This document shows positions 8,680-18,260 of a DNA stretch of 64,000 nt, piece after piece. The notes below the pieces were generated by a model. It ran no database searches. It saw only the letters and a list, made by a program, of their open reading frames with translations, and was not told where the DNA came from. Every line of letters begins with the position of its first letter. The stretch's first letter is position 1. The stretch is from Gammaproteobacteria bacterium (GTDB lineage: Bacteria; Pseudomonadota; Gammaproteobacteria; GCA-001735895). The DNA lies in assembly GCA_030066085.1 (NCBI GenBank), contig JASJCI010000001.1:196380-260379 (forward strand), in the 5' to 3' direction. The translations under genes and the position numbers were made by a program.

Positions 8680-9708
8680 ATGTCAGAAGCGCCCAAGATC
8701 GTCTGCAACAATATCTGGAAGATTTTCGGTACCTATCCCGAGCGTACCCTGCAAAACCTCGATCACTCGCTGTCGCGCGCCGAGGTGCAGGCGCAAACCG
8801 GGCACGTGATCGGGGTCAAGGACGTCTCCTTCGAAATCCGCACAGGCGAAACCTTCGTCGTCATGGGTTTGTCCGGCAGCGGCAAGTCGACCCTGGTGCG
8901 CTGTATTTCCCGCCTGATCCAGCCGACCGCGGGCGAGGTCATCATCGACGGCGAAGACATCATGAAATACAACGACGCGCAGTTGACCGACCTGCGTCGC
9001 TTTCGCATGAGCATGGTTTTCCAGCACTTCGGCCTGTTTCCGCACCGCAAGGTCATCGAAAATATCTCCTTCGGCCTCGAGATCCGCGGCATGGACAAGC
9101 GCGAGCGCAAGGCCAGATCGATGGAGGTGCTCGAAAAAGTCGGCCTGCACGGCTGGGCCGACCACTACCCGCGCGAGCTGTCGGGCGGCATGCAGCAGCG
9201 CGTCGGACTCGCGCGCGCGATGGCGGTCGACCCCGAAATCCTGATTTTCGACGAACCCTTCAGCGCACTGGACCCGCTGATCCGCCGCGAGATGCAGGAC
9301 GAGCTGCTCAAGATCCAGGCCGAAGTCCACAAGACGATGATCTTTATCACGCACGATTTTCTCGAGGCGATCAAGATGGGTGATCACATCGCGATCATGA
9401 AAGACGGCGAAGTCGTGCAGATCGGTACACCCGAGGAAATCGTGGCCAGCCCGGTGGACGATTACGTGCGCGAGTTCACCGAGGACGTGCCGCGTTACAA
9501 GGTGTTGAGCGTCGGCAAGATCATGCGCGACCCGTCGACTTCGGTTACCGCCGATGGCGTCTGCTGCAGCATGGGTGCCAAGCTGGATTCACTCATCGAT
9601 CTCGCGATCGAAACCCAGGGGCCGCTGGGCGTGGTCGACGAACGCGGCCAGCTGGTCGGCGAGATCGACCAGGCGATGATTCTGAAAGCGATGGACAGCC
9701 GTTCCTGA
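8680..9708 (+). CDS. Glycine betaine/choline-type ABC transporter ATP-binding protein (ProV/OpuAA family)
   Basis: ATPase partner of the ProX and double-ProW proteins encoded on the other strand. Residues: Walker [10 protein letters not shown] near 62-70, Q-loop FQHFGLFPH, signature LSGGMQQR, Walker [13 protein letters not shown], switch His in FITHD. A C-terminal extension of about 80 residues resembles the CBS region that senses ionic strength in ProV/OpuAA, but it is only one clear CBS-like stretch ([18 protein letters not shown]). Start ATG 8680 has GGGGGAG upstream. Splitting of the transporter over two divergent units is unusual, since E. coli proVWX is one operon. Length 342 is slightly short of ProV (400). 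Confidence 0.92.
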   Translation: MSEAPKIVCNNIWKIFGTYPERTLQNLDHSLSRAEVQAQTGHVIGVKDVSFEIRTGETFVVMGLSGSGKSTLVRCISRLIQPTAGEVIIDGEDIMKYNDAQLTDLRRFRMSMVFQHFGLFPHRKVIENISFGLEIRGMDKRERKARSMEVLEKVGLHGWADHYPRELSGGMQQRVGLARAMAVDPEILIFDEPFSALDPLIRREMQDELLKIQAEVHKTMIFITHDFLEAIKMGDHIAIMKDGEVVQIGTPEEIVASPVDDYVREFTEDVPRYKVLSVGKIMRDPSTSVTADGVCCSMGAKLDSLIDLAIETQGPLGVVDERGQLVGEIDQAMILKAMDSRS

Positions 9709-9767
9709 ATAACTGCAGCCGGCCATGCAAGCCCGGGTCGCGAATCGCCTGGCCCGCGGGGCTCCAT

Positions 9768-10202
9768 CTAATCGTCCCCCTCGATTAACAGCTCGCCCGC
9801 GAAATCGATCGTGACCCGCGCGCCGTTCTCGATCTCGACCATCCTGGCGCGATCGATCTCGAGTACCGGGACCTCGAGGTCGTAGAGACGGTTGGCAACC
9901 AGCACGCCGACACCGATGTTGACGTCGCGCTCGCCGAGGACGAACGCGAGTGGCCCGCTGCCGTTGCGCAGTGTCTCGGCAATGCCGCCCGGCGTACCGG
10001 CAGAGCCGCGGCTTTCGGGGATGAACAGGATACTGCCGCCGACGCGGCAACCGCGCTGCGGATGATGCACGTCGATGATTTCGCCGTTGGCCGGATCGAA
10101 GCCACCCCAGAAACTCAGCGCTTCGTCGAGCACCAGCGCCGGCCCGCTCGCCCTGCCCGCGATCAGCACACTGGCCTGCAGGGATCTGGTGGCCGCTTTC
10201 AA
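9768..10202 (-). CDS. Aconitase X swivel-domain (small) subunit (DUF126)
   Basis: Small subunit of a two-protein AcnX hydro-lyase, about 144 residues from TTG 10202. The TTG overlaps the TGA stop of the large subunit as TTGA, which fixes the start and suggests coupled translation; the longer reading to 10316 would run backward through the large-subunit gene. Motifs: SLQASVLIAGRASGPALVLDEALSFWGGFDP split over residues 6-36 (GPALVLDEALSFWGG), then IDVHHPQRG and the glycine-rich FIPESRGSAGTPG, which is the substrate-binding serine loop of DUF126. Bacterial AcnX enzymes include cis-3-hydroxy-L-proline dehydratase and phosphomevalonate dehydratase; the former is more likely in a proteobacterium. 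Confidence 0.85.
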   Translation of the reverse strand: MKAATRSLQASVLIAGRASGPALVLDEALSFWGGFDPANGEIIDVHHPQRGCRVGGSILFIPESRGSAGTPGGIAETLRNGSGPLAFVLGERDVNIGVGVLVANRLYDLEVPVLEIDRARMVEIENGARVTIDFAGELLIEGDD

Positions 10203-11458
10203 GCCAGGTTCTCGCTGTCCAGCACCACGCTTCCCCGGACCGCGGATTCGACACATTCGCGCAGGCTGCCGATCACGGCCTGCACCGGCAACATGCCCGG
10301 CGCGTAATAGGCCCACTTTGCAGAATTAGTCATAACTTTCCCCTGTAAATTATTGATTACAGGCGAAAAATAGGTGCAGGTATCGGTAATAATTCGTACC
10401 CCTGCGTTTTCCAGTCGATCGGTCCATCCGCTTGCCCGGGCCTGGTCGAACACGTGTCGACTGGTGGTGAGGTAAAAATCGATCCCGGGCGCCACCGGCC
10501 GGTCGGCCAGCAATTCGACCAGGCGCTCGAACTCGGTGTAGGAAAAATGCGGCGTACCGAGAGCAATTGCCGCAAGCGGAGTCGCCAGATCCCCGCCGAG
10601 TTCGGCGCGCGCCAGGTTCAGGTCCGCGCTCGTAACCTCGATCGAATCCGGCACCGCCTCACCCCGGAATGCGGCTTCGAGCGTCGGTGCTTCCGGCGTG
10701 ATGCCGATCGCGTGAAACAGCGGTACCGCACCCGACGAACTTGCGGCGGCGCTGATCGCCTTGAGATCGTCCTCGTTACAGCTCTCGCGCAGGCCGAGGA
10801 TGGCCGGCACGCGATGACCGCTGCGTCGACCGACAAAATGCCCCAGCAGGTGATAAAAAAGGTCGCTGCCGAGGATCCGCGGCGCCAGCCCGGACACGTC
10901 GAACAGCAGGCCTGCTGCCCGGTTTTCGTCACGGTGAAGCTTGCTGTCGGGCACCCGCCCGGTAATCGCGGCACAGACGTCGAGGTAATCGCCGTATTTA
11001 TTGGTGCGTGCGCCGACCACCGAGTTGTAAAAGCTGACCGCGTTGGATTCCGAGCCGACAATGTGCTCGCCGAGACCGGGGCGCCCGGGCAACTGGTAGG
11101 GTGCGCAGGTCCAGACCGGTTTACAGCCCAGGCGCACGTAGGCGAGCATGAGTTCGTGCGCCTCCCGCATTTCGCGACTCTGCGACGGATCGCGCAGGGT
11201 CAGATCGTTGAGCGATACCAGGCCATTGTTGGTCCAGGCCGGGACCGCCAGCCGCGCGCCCGCTTCGAGCATGAAATTGACGAAGTCGAGGTGCGCGCGC
11301 CCGTTGTAAAAGCAGGCGTCGATGTGCGCGAAACTGATGTCGATCAGGCGTTCGGCGCAATCGATACGAGCCGCGGCCAGCACCGTTTCCATCGCAAACC
11401 GTGCCGCGCGGCCGGACTTGCCGGCCAGCATGGCCTGGTCGCGCGCTGAAAGCTGCAA
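10199..11458 (-). CDS. Aconitase X catalytic (large) subunit (DUF521), probable cis-3-hydroxy-L-proline dehydratase
   Basis: Catalytic subunit of an iron-sulfur hydro-lyase of the AcnX family, 419 residues. It starts with the typical LSARDQAMLAGKSGRAARFAMET opening split as LSARDQAMLAGKSG, contains the C-A-P-Y-Q cysteine (WTCAPYQLPGRPGLGEH), a second cysteine in YLDVCAAITGRVPD and a third in ITDTCTYFSPV near the C-terminus, together the expected cluster ligands, plus NSVVGARTNKYGD. It is the first of the pair with the small subunit and follows the SDR gene by 6 bases. In bacteria such pairs convert cis-3-hydroxyproline (collagen or osmolyte derived) to pyrroline-2-carboxylate. No proline racemase or reductase gene lies nearby, so the substrate stays open. 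Confidence 0.85.
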   Translation of the reverse strand: MQLSARDQAMLAGKSGRAARFAMETVLAAARIDCAERLIDISFAHIDACFYNGRAHLDFVNFMLEAGARLAVPAWTNNGLVSLNDLTLRDPSQSREMREAHELMLAYVRLGCKPVWTCAPYQLPGRPGLGEHIVGSESNAVSFYNSVVGARTNKYGDYLDVCAAITGRVPDSKLHRDENRAAGLLFDVSGLAPRILGSDLFYHLLGHFVGRRSGHRVPAILGLRESCNEDDLKAISAAASSSGAVPLFHAIGITPEAPTLEAAFRGEAVPDSIEVTSADLNLARAELGGDLATPLAAIALGTPHFSYTEFERLVELLADRPVAPGIDFYLTTSRHVFDQARASGWTDRLENAGVRIITDTCTYFSPVINNLQGKVMTNSAKWAYYAPGMLPVQAVIGSLRECVESAVRGSVVLDSENLA

Positions 11459-11464
11459 CGCCCG

Positions 11465-12175
11465 CTACCAGTCGATCGGCTTGCGATCGCGGTAAAAACC
11501 GCCGCTGCCACTGGCTTCGGCCGCGGTTGCGAGCCATATCGCGGTATCGATACCTTCAGCCAGCGAACGATCCGCGTCGGCACCACCCATATCGGTGCGC
11601 ACCCAGCCCGGGCAGACCGCATTCACGCGGTAGCGCGCGGGATCGAGTTCGGCGGCGTAGATGCGCGTTACCGCGTTGAGCGCGACTTTGGAAAGCCGGT
11701 ACCCGGGATTACCGCCGTCCATGTCACAGAGCTGCCCCATACCGGACGAGATATTGACGATACGCGCATCGTCGACTCTTGCCATCAGCGGCAGCAGCGC
11801 ATTGATCAGCATGATCGGGGCCAGCGTGTTGACCCGCAGCGTGCGTTCGATCACGTCGATATCGGCATCGACGATCGCGCTGGAATGGCCACCTTCGCCA
11901 TCGATCATGATGCCGGCATTATTGATCAGCACGTCGAGCTGGCCGAAATTGCTGGCAATCACCTGTGCCACCGCATCGATATCGGCCGGGTTGCCGAGAT
12001 CGAGTTTGACCGGTTCGACGCGGTCGCCCCCGATCGTTGCAGCGGCCTCGATACCGGCGTCGAGGTCACGACTGCCCAGCAGAACCTGGAAATCGAGCGC
12101 CGCCAGCGCTCGGCAGGTTTCCAGCCCCATGCCCCGGTTGCCGCCGGTAACCAGGGCCACTTTCGCAGTGCTCAT
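11465..12175 (-). CDS. Short-chain dehydrogenase/reductase (carbonyl reductase-like)
   Basis: NAD(P)-dependent oxidoreductase of 236 residues with the classical SDR signature: TGGNRGMG cofactor loop near residue 10, NNAG near 87, catalytic Ser in NISSGMGQ, and Y-R-L-S-K as the YxxxK pair. The overall pattern (TGGNRGMGLETCRAL, CPGWVRTDMGG) resembles carbonyl-reductase-type SDRs that act on small quinones or ketones. It is first in a leftward operon with the AcnX subunits; only 6 bases separate it from the large subunit. The co-transcription suggests a linked substrate, but I do not know a specific SDR step in hydroxyproline breakdown that it would fill. Confidence 0.85.
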   Translation of the reverse strand: MSTAKVALVTGGNRGMGLETCRALAALDFQVLLGSRDLDAGIEAAATIGGDRVEPVKLDLGNPADIDAVAQVIASNFGQLDVLINNAGIMIDGEGGHSSAIVDADIDVIERTLRVNTLAPIMLINALLPLMARVDDARIVNISSGMGQLCDMDGGNPGYRLSKVALNAVTRIYAAELDPARYRVNAVCPGWVRTDMGGADADRSLAEGIDTAIWLATAAEASGSGGFYRDRKPIDW

Positions 12176-12253
12176 GGCATCTTCCTCTGCTAGCGTATTT
12201 TGTTCACAGGGCGTAATCTGCGCATTACCGGCACGACTTGCAAGGAGATTTTT

Positions 12254-12892
12254 ATGGCCGACCTCGAAACCTGGCTGGAGCGCGTCTACCAGGCCGATGG
12301 CGACCGCGCCACGCTCGACCGGCTGTACGACGAGTGGGCGCGCGATTACGACCAGCAGCTGTGGGCCAGCGGTAATCCCTACATCGCCATCCTGCTCGGC
12401 TTTACCGGCCGCTTCGTGCCCGATTTCGACGCGCGTATCCTGGATGCGGGCTGTGGCACCGGCAACATGGGGCTGCTGCTGCAGCAGATGGGTTACGACA
12501 ATATCGACGGCCTGGAGCCAGCCGAGGGTATGCTCGAAATGGCGCGCAAAAAATCGGTTTATCGCAATCTTTACCCGCTTTACCTGGACAGCACGATCGA
12601 TTTACCCGCGGCCGGTTATGACGCCGTGATCGCGGCCGGCGTGCTGACGCATGGTCACGCTCCGCCGCAAGCCATCGACGGAATCCTGTCGCTGACGCGG
12701 CCGGGCGGCGTCATCCTGTTCTCGCTGTCACAAATCGCGTGGGACGATCACGGTTTTCGCGAACGTATCGAGGCACTCGAGCAAGCCGGTGCATGGACCA
12801 GGCTCGGCCGGTCGCGACTGTTCCGCACTTACCCGTTTTCCGAGCGGGAGGCACATCTGCGCCACTGGGTTCTTGCGTATACCAGGACATGA
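12254..12892 (+). CDS. Class I SAM-dependent methyltransferase
   Basis: Predicted small-molecule methyltransferase, 212 residues. The SAM-binding motif is ILDAGCGTGNMGLLLQQMGY near residues 61-80, and motif II is GLEPAEGML. The N-terminal YDEWARDYDQQLW pattern is common in methyltransferases related to Williams-Beuren/UbiE-type proteins. I chose ATG 12254, which has AAGGAG seven bases upstream, over the reading from 12200. It is divergent from the SDR gene. Substrate unknown; nothing in the neighbourhood fixes it. Confidence 0.85.
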   Translation: MADLETWLERVYQADGDRATLDRLYDEWARDYDQQLWASGNPYIAILLGFTGRFVPDFDARILDAGCGTGNMGLLLQQMGYDNIDGLEPAEGMLEMARKKSVYRNLYPLYLDSTIDLPAAGYDAVIAAGVLTHGHAPPQAIDGILSLTRPGGVILFSLSQIAWDDHGFRERIEALEQAGAWTRLGRSRLFRTYPFSEREAHLRHWVLAYTRT

Positions 12893-13002
12893 TCTTTTTT
12901 TGCAACGGACGTGAAAAAACCCTGTCATAGGATTATCATGTGCGGCCGCAGGTGCCCCGCGCATTTCCACCTCGCCGACAAACCAAACTCGCGGAAAGAA
13001 AC

Positions 13003-14154
13003 GTGTCAAATGTTGAACCAGTAAAGCGTAAACCGCGCCTTTGGCTGCGGTTGCTGGTCGTAATACTCGGTGTGAGCGCCGTAACCGGCGCGCTCGCCTA
13101 CGCCAAGTACATGCAGATCCTTGACCAGATCGCGATGGGTAGCCAGGAACCGCCGCCGATCAGCGTTACCGTGGCCGAGGCCGCGGACGCGCAATGGAAT
13201 CGCAGGGTCAAGGCAATCGGTACGCTGGTCGCGATCCAGGGCGTCGACATCACCACCGAGGTATCCGGCGTGGTCAAGTCGATAAACTTCGAATCCGGTG
13301 ATGATGTCGAGCAGAATACGCTGCTGATCGAGCTCGATAATCGCACCGAAATGGCCAATTTCGAGTCGGCGCAGGCGCAGTACGAGTCCGACAACAGCCA
13401 GTACCAGAGACTGCTGCAGCTGAAGGACCAGTCTTTCGTGACCAACAACGATATCGACACCCAGGCGTCGCTGGTCAATATTGCCGACGCGCAGGTCAGC
13501 GTGGCGCGCACGGCACTGGCCAAAAAGCGTATCTACGCTCCCTTCTCGGGGAAACTCGGCATCCGCCAGGTCGATATCGGTGAATACGTCGCGCCGGGTA
13601 CGCCGATCGTGACCCTGCTGTCACTGGATCGGCTCTACCTCGATTTCACGCTACCGGAGCGCTATTTCACCGCGCTGGACATCGGCCAGTCCATCCGTTT
13701 TCGCGTACGTTCCTACCCCGAGCGCAGTTTTGACGCCCGCGTGCAAACCTGGAACCCGGAGCTCGACGCCGACACGCGCAACATCGCGGTGCGCGCCATC
13801 GTCGAAAACCGCGAGCGTCTGCTGGCGCCGGGCATGTTCGCCGACATGGACGTAATCGCCCGGCAGAAAATTCCGGTCGTGACCGTGCCGGAAACGTCGA
13901 TTTTCTACAACATCTACGGTGAGGCGGTTTACATTCTCGAGAACGCCAACGCCGACCAGGTGGATGTTCCGCCGGACTATCGCCTGGCCGCGCGCCAGGT
14001 CGACGTGGTCTACCGTGACAATGGCTTTGCCGGCATCACCAGCGGCGTCAGCGCGGGTGACCTGGTCGTGACCTCGGGTCAGCTCAAGCTCTACCCGAGC
14101 CTGCGCGTGAGCATCGTCGACGATGTTCCCGAGTTCGGCGCCAGCGACTCCTGA
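13003..14154 (+). CDS. RND efflux pump periplasmic adaptor (membrane fusion protein)
   Basis: Links an inner-membrane RND pump to an outer-membrane channel. Length is 383 residues from GTG 13003, chosen because GGAAAG lies upstream; the reading from 12940 adds an unlikely polar leader. One N-terminal membrane anchor (LWLRLLVVILGVSAVTGALA split over residues 12-32) is followed by a barrel-sandwich half (GTLVAIQGVDITTEVSGVV), a short coiled coil around residues 115-175, the second lipoyl half (KRIYAPFSGKLGIRQVDIGE) and beta-barrel and C-terminal domains. The RND gene begins 5 bases after its stop. No outer-membrane TolC-like gene is in the window. Confidence 0.92.
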   Translation: MSNVEPVKRKPRLWLRLLVVILGVSAVTGALAYAKYMQILDQIAMGSQEPPPISVTVAEAADAQWNRRVKAIGTLVAIQGVDITTEVSGVVKSINFESGDDVEQNTLLIELDNRTEMANFESAQAQYESDNSQYQRLLQLKDQSFVTNNDIDTQASLVNIADAQVSVARTALAKKRIYAPFSGKLGIRQVDIGEYVAPGTPIVTLLSLDRLYLDFTLPERYFTALDIGQSIRFRVRSYPERSFDARVQTWNPELDADTRNIAVRAIVENRERLLAPGMFADMDVIARQKIPVVTVPETSIFYNIYGEAVYILENANADQVDVPPDYRLAARQVDVVYRDNGFAGITSGVSAGDLVVTSGQLKLYPSLRVSIVDDVPEFGASDS

Positions 14155-14158
14155 CATC

Positions 14159-17100
14159 ATGTTCACGGACTATTTCATCAAGCGGCCGGTGCTGTCGTTG
14201 GTCATCAGCACGATGATCGTGCTGCTCGGCGCGCAGGCGTTTTTCAACACCCAGGTGCGCCAGTATCCCGAACTGGAAACCTCGGTCGTCAGCGTCACCA
14301 CCGCGTTTCCCGGCGCCAGCGCCGAGCTGATCCAGGGCTTCATCAGCACGCCGATCCAGCAGGCCGTATCGAGCACCACCGGGATCGACTTCGTGCGCTC
14401 GAGCAGCAGCAACAGCGTGTCCGTCGTCGAGGTGCACATGAAGCTCGGGGTCGACGCCGACGTTGCACTGACCGAGGTCAGCACCAAGGTAGCGTCGATC
14501 CGCGGCGAATTGCCGGCGGAAGCCGAGGACCCGGTGGTCGCCAAGCAGTCGGCGGAGGGGTTTGCGCTCGCCTATTACAGCTTCTACAGCGATACCCTGT
14601 CGGACGTCGAGATAACCGATTACCTGCTGCGCACCGTGCAGCCCGCACTTTCAACGGTCAAGGGTGTGGCCGAAGCCGAGATCCTGGGCGGCAAGACCTA
14701 CTCGATGCGGGTGTGGATGGATCCCGTGCGCATGGCGGCGCTGGGTGTCTCGGCAGCCGACATAGTGCGCGCGATCGACGCCGAGAATTACCAGTCCGCC
14801 GCCGGCCAGACGCGTGGCCAGCTGGTGCAGACCGACGTCAACGCGGTCACCGACTCGAGCGATCCCGAGGTTTTCAAGCGTTTCGTGGTGCGCGAACAGG
14901 GCGACAATACGGTTCGTCTCGGCGATGTCGCCGAAATCGAGCTCGGTGCCGAAAACTACGATTCGCTGGTGATGTTCGACAATGTGCCGTCGATCTATAT
15001 CGGCATCAACGGCACCACCGACGGCAATCCGCTGACCACGATCAAGCTGGTCACGGCGGAGCTGGAAAAACTGCAGAAGTCCTTTCCACCCGGCCTGCAG
15101 ACGGCCATCGCCTACGATTCGACCGAGTTCATCGAGGCATCGATCAACGAGGTCATCCAGACCCTGGCGCAGGCCTCGCTGATCGTGGTCGTGGTGATTT
15201 TCCTGTTTCTCGGTTCGTTCCGTTCCACCCTGATCCCGCTGGTGACGATTCCGCTGTCGATCATCGGCGTGCTGTTCTACATGCAGGTCATGGGCTATTC
15301 GATCAACCTGCTGACCCTGCTGGCGATGGTCATGGCCATCGGCTTGCTGGTCGACGATGCGATCCTGGTGGTGGAAAACATTTACCGCCATATCGGCGAG
15401 GGTTTGCGGCCGCTGCAGGCTGCACTGCAGGGTGCGCGCGAAATTGCCAAACCGGTGATTGCGACCACCATCGTACTCGGCGTGGTCTACGCGCCGATCG
15501 GTCTGCTCGGCGGATTGACCGGCGTACTGTTCAAGGAATTTGCGTTTACCCTGGTCGGCACGATCATCATTTCCACCATCATCGCGCTGACCCTGTCGCC
15601 GATGATGTGCTCGAAGGTGCTGCGGCCGACCATCGCCAACAACGCCTATGCACGGCTGGTCAACGACGGCTTCGCGCGACTGCAGCGTAAGTACGAAGAG
15701 ACCCTCGCCGGATCACTGCGTACCCGCTCGGTCACGGTCGTGTTCATTGTCGGCGTGGTGGCGATGCTGGTCGCCATGTTCCAGTTCATCGAGAACGAAC
15801 TGGCGCCGGAGGAAGACCAGGGGGTCATTTTTACCTTTTCGCAGGCGCCGGATCACACCAGCATCGATTACCTCAATCGCTATACCGCGCCCTACATCGA
15901 CATCTATCGCGCCTACGAGGACGAATACGAGTCATCGTTCATGGCCAACGGTTTCGGCGGCCCCACCGTTTCCTTCGCCGGCATGCTGCTGACGCCCTGG
16001 GAAGAACGCAGCCTGTCCTCGATCGAAATGATCCCGCAAATCCAGCAAAAACTCGATCAGCAACCGGGATTGCAGAGTTTCGCCTTCAATCCACCGTCGC
16101 TGCCCGGCGCCAGCGGCAACACGCCAGTCGAGTTCATTCTCAAGACCCAGGAGGGTTACGACCAGCTGTTCGGCGTGGTCCAGCAGGTGCTCGCGAAAGC
16201 ACGCGAAACCGGCAGTTTCTGGTTCATCAAGAGCGATTTCAACTTCAGCAAGCCTGAAATTCGCGTCACTATCGACCGCGATCGCGCCGAATCCATGGGC
16301 GTTTCGATGCGCGATATCGGCCAGACGCTGGGCGCGATCCTGGCCGAGGGTTACGTCAGCCGTTTCAACCTGGCGGGCCGCAGCTACAAGATCATCCCGC
16401 AGGCGCGCCGCGACGCACGCGCGAACGCCGATATCATCAGCCAGTATTACGTTTACAGCGAGAGCGGCGAGCAGATCAACCTGTCATCGCTGGTCGATAT
16501 CGAGTACACCTCGGTACCGCGCGAACTGGTACAGTTCCAGCAGCAAAACGCGGCCAAGATCGACGCGGTGCCCGGCGTACCGCTCGGCGAGGCGCTCGAA
16601 ATCCTGCGCCAGATCAGCGAAGAGGTAGCTCCCGCCGGCTACACGGTCGACTACCAGGGCCAGTCGCGCCAGCTGATCCAGGAAGGATCGGTGCTGGCGA
16701 TTACCTTCGGCTTCGCGGTCATCGTGGTATTCCTGGTCCTCGCCGCGCAGTACGAAAGCCTGCGCGATCCGTTCATCATCCTGACGACGGTACCGCTGGC
16801 GATGTTCGGTGCGCTGATCCCGATGTTCCTGTCGCAGGTGTCGATGAATATCTACAGCCAGGTCGGCCTGATCACGTTGATCGGGCTGGTCAGCAAGCAC
16901 GGTATCCTGATCGTCGAGTTCGCCAATGAAATCCAGAAAAACGAAGGTCTCTCACCGGTCGAGGCCGTGATCAGGGCGGCATCGATTCGCCTGCGCCCGA
17001 TCCTGATGACATCGTTTTCGACCATCATCGGCATCATGCCGCTGGTAATCGCGACCGGTGCAGGCGCCGCCAGCCGGCAGTCGATCGGCATCACGATCGT

Positions 17101-17227
17101 CGCCGGTTTTGCCATCGGCACGCTGTTCACCCTGTTCGTACTGCCGGTGATCTATACCTTTTTTGCCGGCGATCACCGGCAGAGCGAGGCGGAGGCCGGA
17201 TCAGTCGCGGCGGCCCGACTCGTCTGA
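14159..17227 (+). CDS. RND-family efflux transporter, inner-membrane pump (HAE-1/AcrB-like)
   Basis: Proton-driven multidrug-type exporter, 1022 residues, standard for the hydrophobe/amphiphile family. It opens with MFTDYFIKRPVLSLVISTMI, the usual first helix. The proton-relay pair is in LLVDDAILVVENIYRH near residue 400, in the fourth transmembrane helix. Two large periplasmic loops and twelve membrane helices are evident. I chose ATG 14159; the reading from 14123 overlaps the adaptor gene unnecessarily. It ends in a 27-base tail-to-tail overlap with the LysR gene. Homologues in marine Gammaproteobacteria are often of the MexF/VmeF-like type, but drug specificity is unreadable. Confidence 0.94.
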   Translation: MFTDYFIKRPVLSLVISTMIVLLGAQAFFNTQVRQYPELETSVVSVTTAFPGASAELIQGFISTPIQQAVSSTTGIDFVRSSSSNSVSVVEVHMKLGVDADVALTEVSTKVASIRGELPAEAEDPVVAKQSAEGFALAYYSFYSDTLSDVEITDYLLRTVQPALSTVKGVAEAEILGGKTYSMRVWMDPVRMAALGVSAADIVRAIDAENYQSAAGQTRGQLVQTDVNAVTDSSDPEVFKRFVVREQGDNTVRLGDVAEIELGAENYDSLVMFDNVPSIYIGINGTTDGNPLTTIKLVTAELEKLQKSFPPGLQTAIAYDSTEFIEASINEVIQTLAQASLIVVVVIFLFLGSFRSTLIPLVTIPLSIIGVLFYMQVMGYSINLLTLLAMVMAIGLLVDDAILVVENIYRHIGEGLRPLQAALQGAREIAKPVIATTIVLGVVYAPIGLLGGLTGVLFKEFAFTLVGTIIISTIIALTLSPMMCSKVLRPTIANNAYARLVNDGFARLQRKYEETLAGSLRTRSVTVVFIVGVVAMLVAMFQFIENELAPEEDQGVIFTFSQAPDHTSIDYLNRYTAPYIDIYRAYEDEYESSFMANGFGGPTVSFAGMLLTPWEERSLSSIEMIPQIQQKLDQQPGLQSFAFNPPSLPGASGNTPVEFILKTQEGYDQLFGVVQQVLAKARETGSFWFIKSDFNFSKPEIRVTIDRDRAESMGVSMRDIGQTLGAILAEGYVSRFNLAGRSYKIIPQARRDARANADIISQYYVYSESGEQINLSSLVDIEYTSVPRELVQFQQQNAAKIDAVPGVPLGEALEILRQISEEVAPAGYTVDYQGQSRQLIQEGSVLAITFGFAVIVVFLVLAAQYESLRDPFIILTTVPLAMFGALIPMFLSQVSMNIYSQVGLITLIGLVSKHGILIVEFANEIQKNEGLSPVEAVIRAASIRLRPILMTSFSTIIGIMPLVIATGAGAASRQSIGITIVAGFAIGTLFTLFVLPVIYTFFAGDHRQSEAEAGSVAAARLV

Positions 17228-18148
17228 CAAGGTCCGGCCGCGCGTACGCAACCCGGCCGACTCGGCCAGCACCCAGTCGCGAAACGCGCGCACCCTGGGC
17301 CAACTTGCCTTGGCTGGCGAGGTGACGACGTGATAGCTCATGCGCACCGGCAGGCTGATCGCAAACGGCTGCACCAGCCGCCCGGCGGCAATCTCCGGCT
17401 CTGCCATCACGTTGGCGAGCAGCCCCACGCCCTGCCCGTCGACCACGGCCTGGAACAGCTGATCGGCCTGGCTGAAAAATATACCGCGCTCGGCTTCGAT
17501 GTCTTCTGCACCGACCACCTTCAGCCACATCGTCCAGTCCGGAAAGGCCGCGTCCAGGTCCCGATAGTCGCCGTGTAACAGCGTGTAGCGCGCGAGATCG
17601 GATATTTCACGCAGGCCCGGCCCCTGGCGCATCAGTTGCGGGGCACAGACCGGGATCAGTTCATAGGAGAACAGATGAGTCGAATCGAGGTCGGGATACT
17701 CGCCGTCGCCGAAGCGAACACCGACATCTATGTCCTCGTGGATAAAGTCGACCAGCCGGTTCGATGTATCGATACGCACATCGATATCGGGATAGTCCGC
17801 CTTGAACCGCTGCAAGCGCGGGATTAGCCAGTTCGAAACCAGCGATGCCGGCGCGGTAATCGTCAGCGGCCCGGCGCTGCGATATTGCTGCAGCAGGGTT
17901 AGTGCGTCGTTGAACTGGTTGAATCCGCGGCTGACCGGCGGCAGGATCAGGCGACCGGCATCGGTCAGTTCGATCGCGCGGTTCAGGCGCCGAAACAGCC
18001 GCATGCCGAGGCTGTCCTCGAGCTGGCGAACCTGCTGGCTGATCGCGCCCGGGGTCACGTGCAGCTCGGCCGCCGCCGCGCTGAAACTGAGATGCCGGCC
18101 GGCAGCTTCGAAAGCTTGCAACGCCTTCAGGGGAGGCAATCTTTTCAC
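17201..18148 (-). CDS. LysR-family transcriptional regulator (GcvA-like)
   Basis: DNA-binding regulator of 315 residues from GTG 18148. The N-terminal winged helix-turn-helix is typical of the GcvA branch (RLPPLKALQAFEAAGRHLSF, then AAELHVTPGAISQQVRQLED); an effector-binding domain occupies about residues 90-300. It is divergent from the DUF1127 gene over an AT-rich 112-base gap, the likely operator region, and converges with the RND pump. Targets are unknown; the DUF1127 gene is the first candidate by position. No strong ribosome-binding site precedes the GTG. Confidence 0.9.
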   Translation of the reverse strand: MKRLPPLKALQAFEAAGRHLSFSAAAAELHVTPGAISQQVRQLEDSLGMRLFRRLNRAIELTDAGRLILPPVSRGFNQFNDALTLLQQYRSAGPLTITAPASLVSNWLIPRLQRFKADYPDIDVRIDTSNRLVDFIHEDIDVGVRFGDGEYPDLDSTHLFSYELIPVCAPQLMRQGPGLREISDLARYTLLHGDYRDLDAAFPDWTMWLKVVGAEDIEAERGIFFSQADQLFQAVVDGQGVGLLANVMAEPEIAAGRLVQPFAISLPVRMSYHVVTSPAKASWPRVRAFRDWVLAESAGLRTRGRTLSDESGRRD

Positions 18149-18260
18149 TTTAGTTTTTCTAATATGAAAGCAACAAGATATCGTTTGAGTAGCGCGATTT
18201 CAAGGCATATATTGCTTCTCACAGCCGATATCCGCAACACAGCAAAACAGGAAATCTAAA

